Source: Phoebastria nigripes (Eukaryota; Chordata; Aves; Procellariiformes; Diomedeidae). Taken from it: 64,000 bases of DNA. Positions 63,829 to 64,000 of the stretch are shown piece by piece; position 1 is the stretch's first letter, and each line of letters opens with the position of its first letter. Position numbers and translations under genes: made by a program. The notes under the pieces are model-generated. The model ran no database searches, had not been told where the DNA came from, and saw only the letters and a list, made by a program, of their open reading frames with translations. Where the stretch lies: NCBI GenBank assembly GCA_035582835.1, contig JAYKAV010002750.1, forward strand, positions 344,940 through 408,939, given 5' to 3'.

Positions 63829-64000
63829 GGCTTCAGCAGAGTGAATCTGCCTGTGATGGAACTGTATTTTTAAACGCAGGTTGTTACAGCTTCCAGGTTA
63901 ACAGTTCCATAGGTACAAATGGAAATAGCTAGATGTTATCATAGCTCTTGTTGCCTAGTAACCAAAGCCCAATGTATAATTTCAATGAGATAAATTTGAT

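Larger units (their letters stand above)
41874..64000 (+). other. KLHL2: KLHL2 intron 4, partial
   Basis: At least 22 kb. I looked for the next family exon (VLLPAAGLLQLQDVKK and following) and did not find it in the readable sequence; it is beyond the window or, less likely, inside the gap. The intron contains hairpins at 45,106-45,169 and 45,787-45,810, a 22-base T run (45,514-45,535), a 20-base A run (55,618-55,637), a cryptic-exon-like segment (51,104-51,192), LINE relics (about 55,130-55,590), the gap, AT-palindromic sequence (58,367-58,442), a CR1 copy, a probable LTR and a C-run (63,811-63,828). Single ambiguous bases lie at 42393 and 46791. Confidence 0.8.

Noticed and set aside
41874..64000. 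Search for KLHL2 exon 5 and later exons
   Set aside because: No segment encoding VLLPAAG or following BACK or Kelch sequence was found by eye on the plus strand in readable sequence.
1..64000. CRISPR arrays, operons, insertion sequences, tRNA or rRNA genes
   Set aside because: Nothing of these kinds seen. The window is vertebrate nuclear DNA with spliced genes and eukaryotic retroelements.

Overview
This is a stretch of a bird nuclear chromosome. The evidence is three reverse-oriented CR1 LINE 3' ends, a solo endogenous-retrovirus LTR of a type widespread in birds, AT-rich introns with GT-AG splice sites, and two GC-rich CpG islands at gene starts. I cannot name the species. The assembly has one 740-base gap (57,344-58,083) and nine isolated single-N positions.

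Two protein-coding genes are recognisable, arranged head to head. On the minus strand, positions 1-16,822 hold TMEM192, a four-pass membrane protein of late endosomes and lysosomes. All six coding exons can be placed base by base and join in frame to a 272-residue protein; the 3' UTR runs off the left edge. On the plus strand, from 29,329 onward, lies the 5' part of KLHL2 (Mayven), a BTB-BACK-Kelch substrate adaptor for CUL3 ubiquitin ligase. Its first four coding exons (residues 1-126: N-terminal tail plus most of the BTB domain) are present. The BACK and Kelch exons lie beyond the right edge, because more than 22 kb of intron 4 fills the rest of the window. The TMEM192-KLHL2 neighbourhood matches the order I know from the human 4q32 region, so this is conserved synteny.

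Layout: 1-264 TMEM192 3' UTR; 265-16,822 TMEM192 exons 6 to 1 with five introns (one CR1 copy in intron 2); about 16,480-17,250 CpG island and TMEM192 promoter; 17,250-28,870 AT-rich intergenic DNA with a solo LTR (21,165-21,758) and a diverged about 64-bp duplicated segment; about 28,870-29,920 CpG island and KLHL2 promoter with exon 1; 29,352-41,751 KLHL2 introns 1-3 and exons 2-4; 41,874-64,000 intron 4 with the assembly gap, LINE relics, a CR1 copy and a probable second LTR.

The two genes have no known shared pathway. Their proximity is positional. I found no new multi-gene system. The items most worth checking are a cryptic-exon-like 89-base open segment in KLHL2 intron 4, a two-tier hairpin at 45,106-45,169, paired adjacent inverted repeats in KLHL2 introns 1 and 2, and the absence of the C-terminal cysteine from this bird TMEM192.
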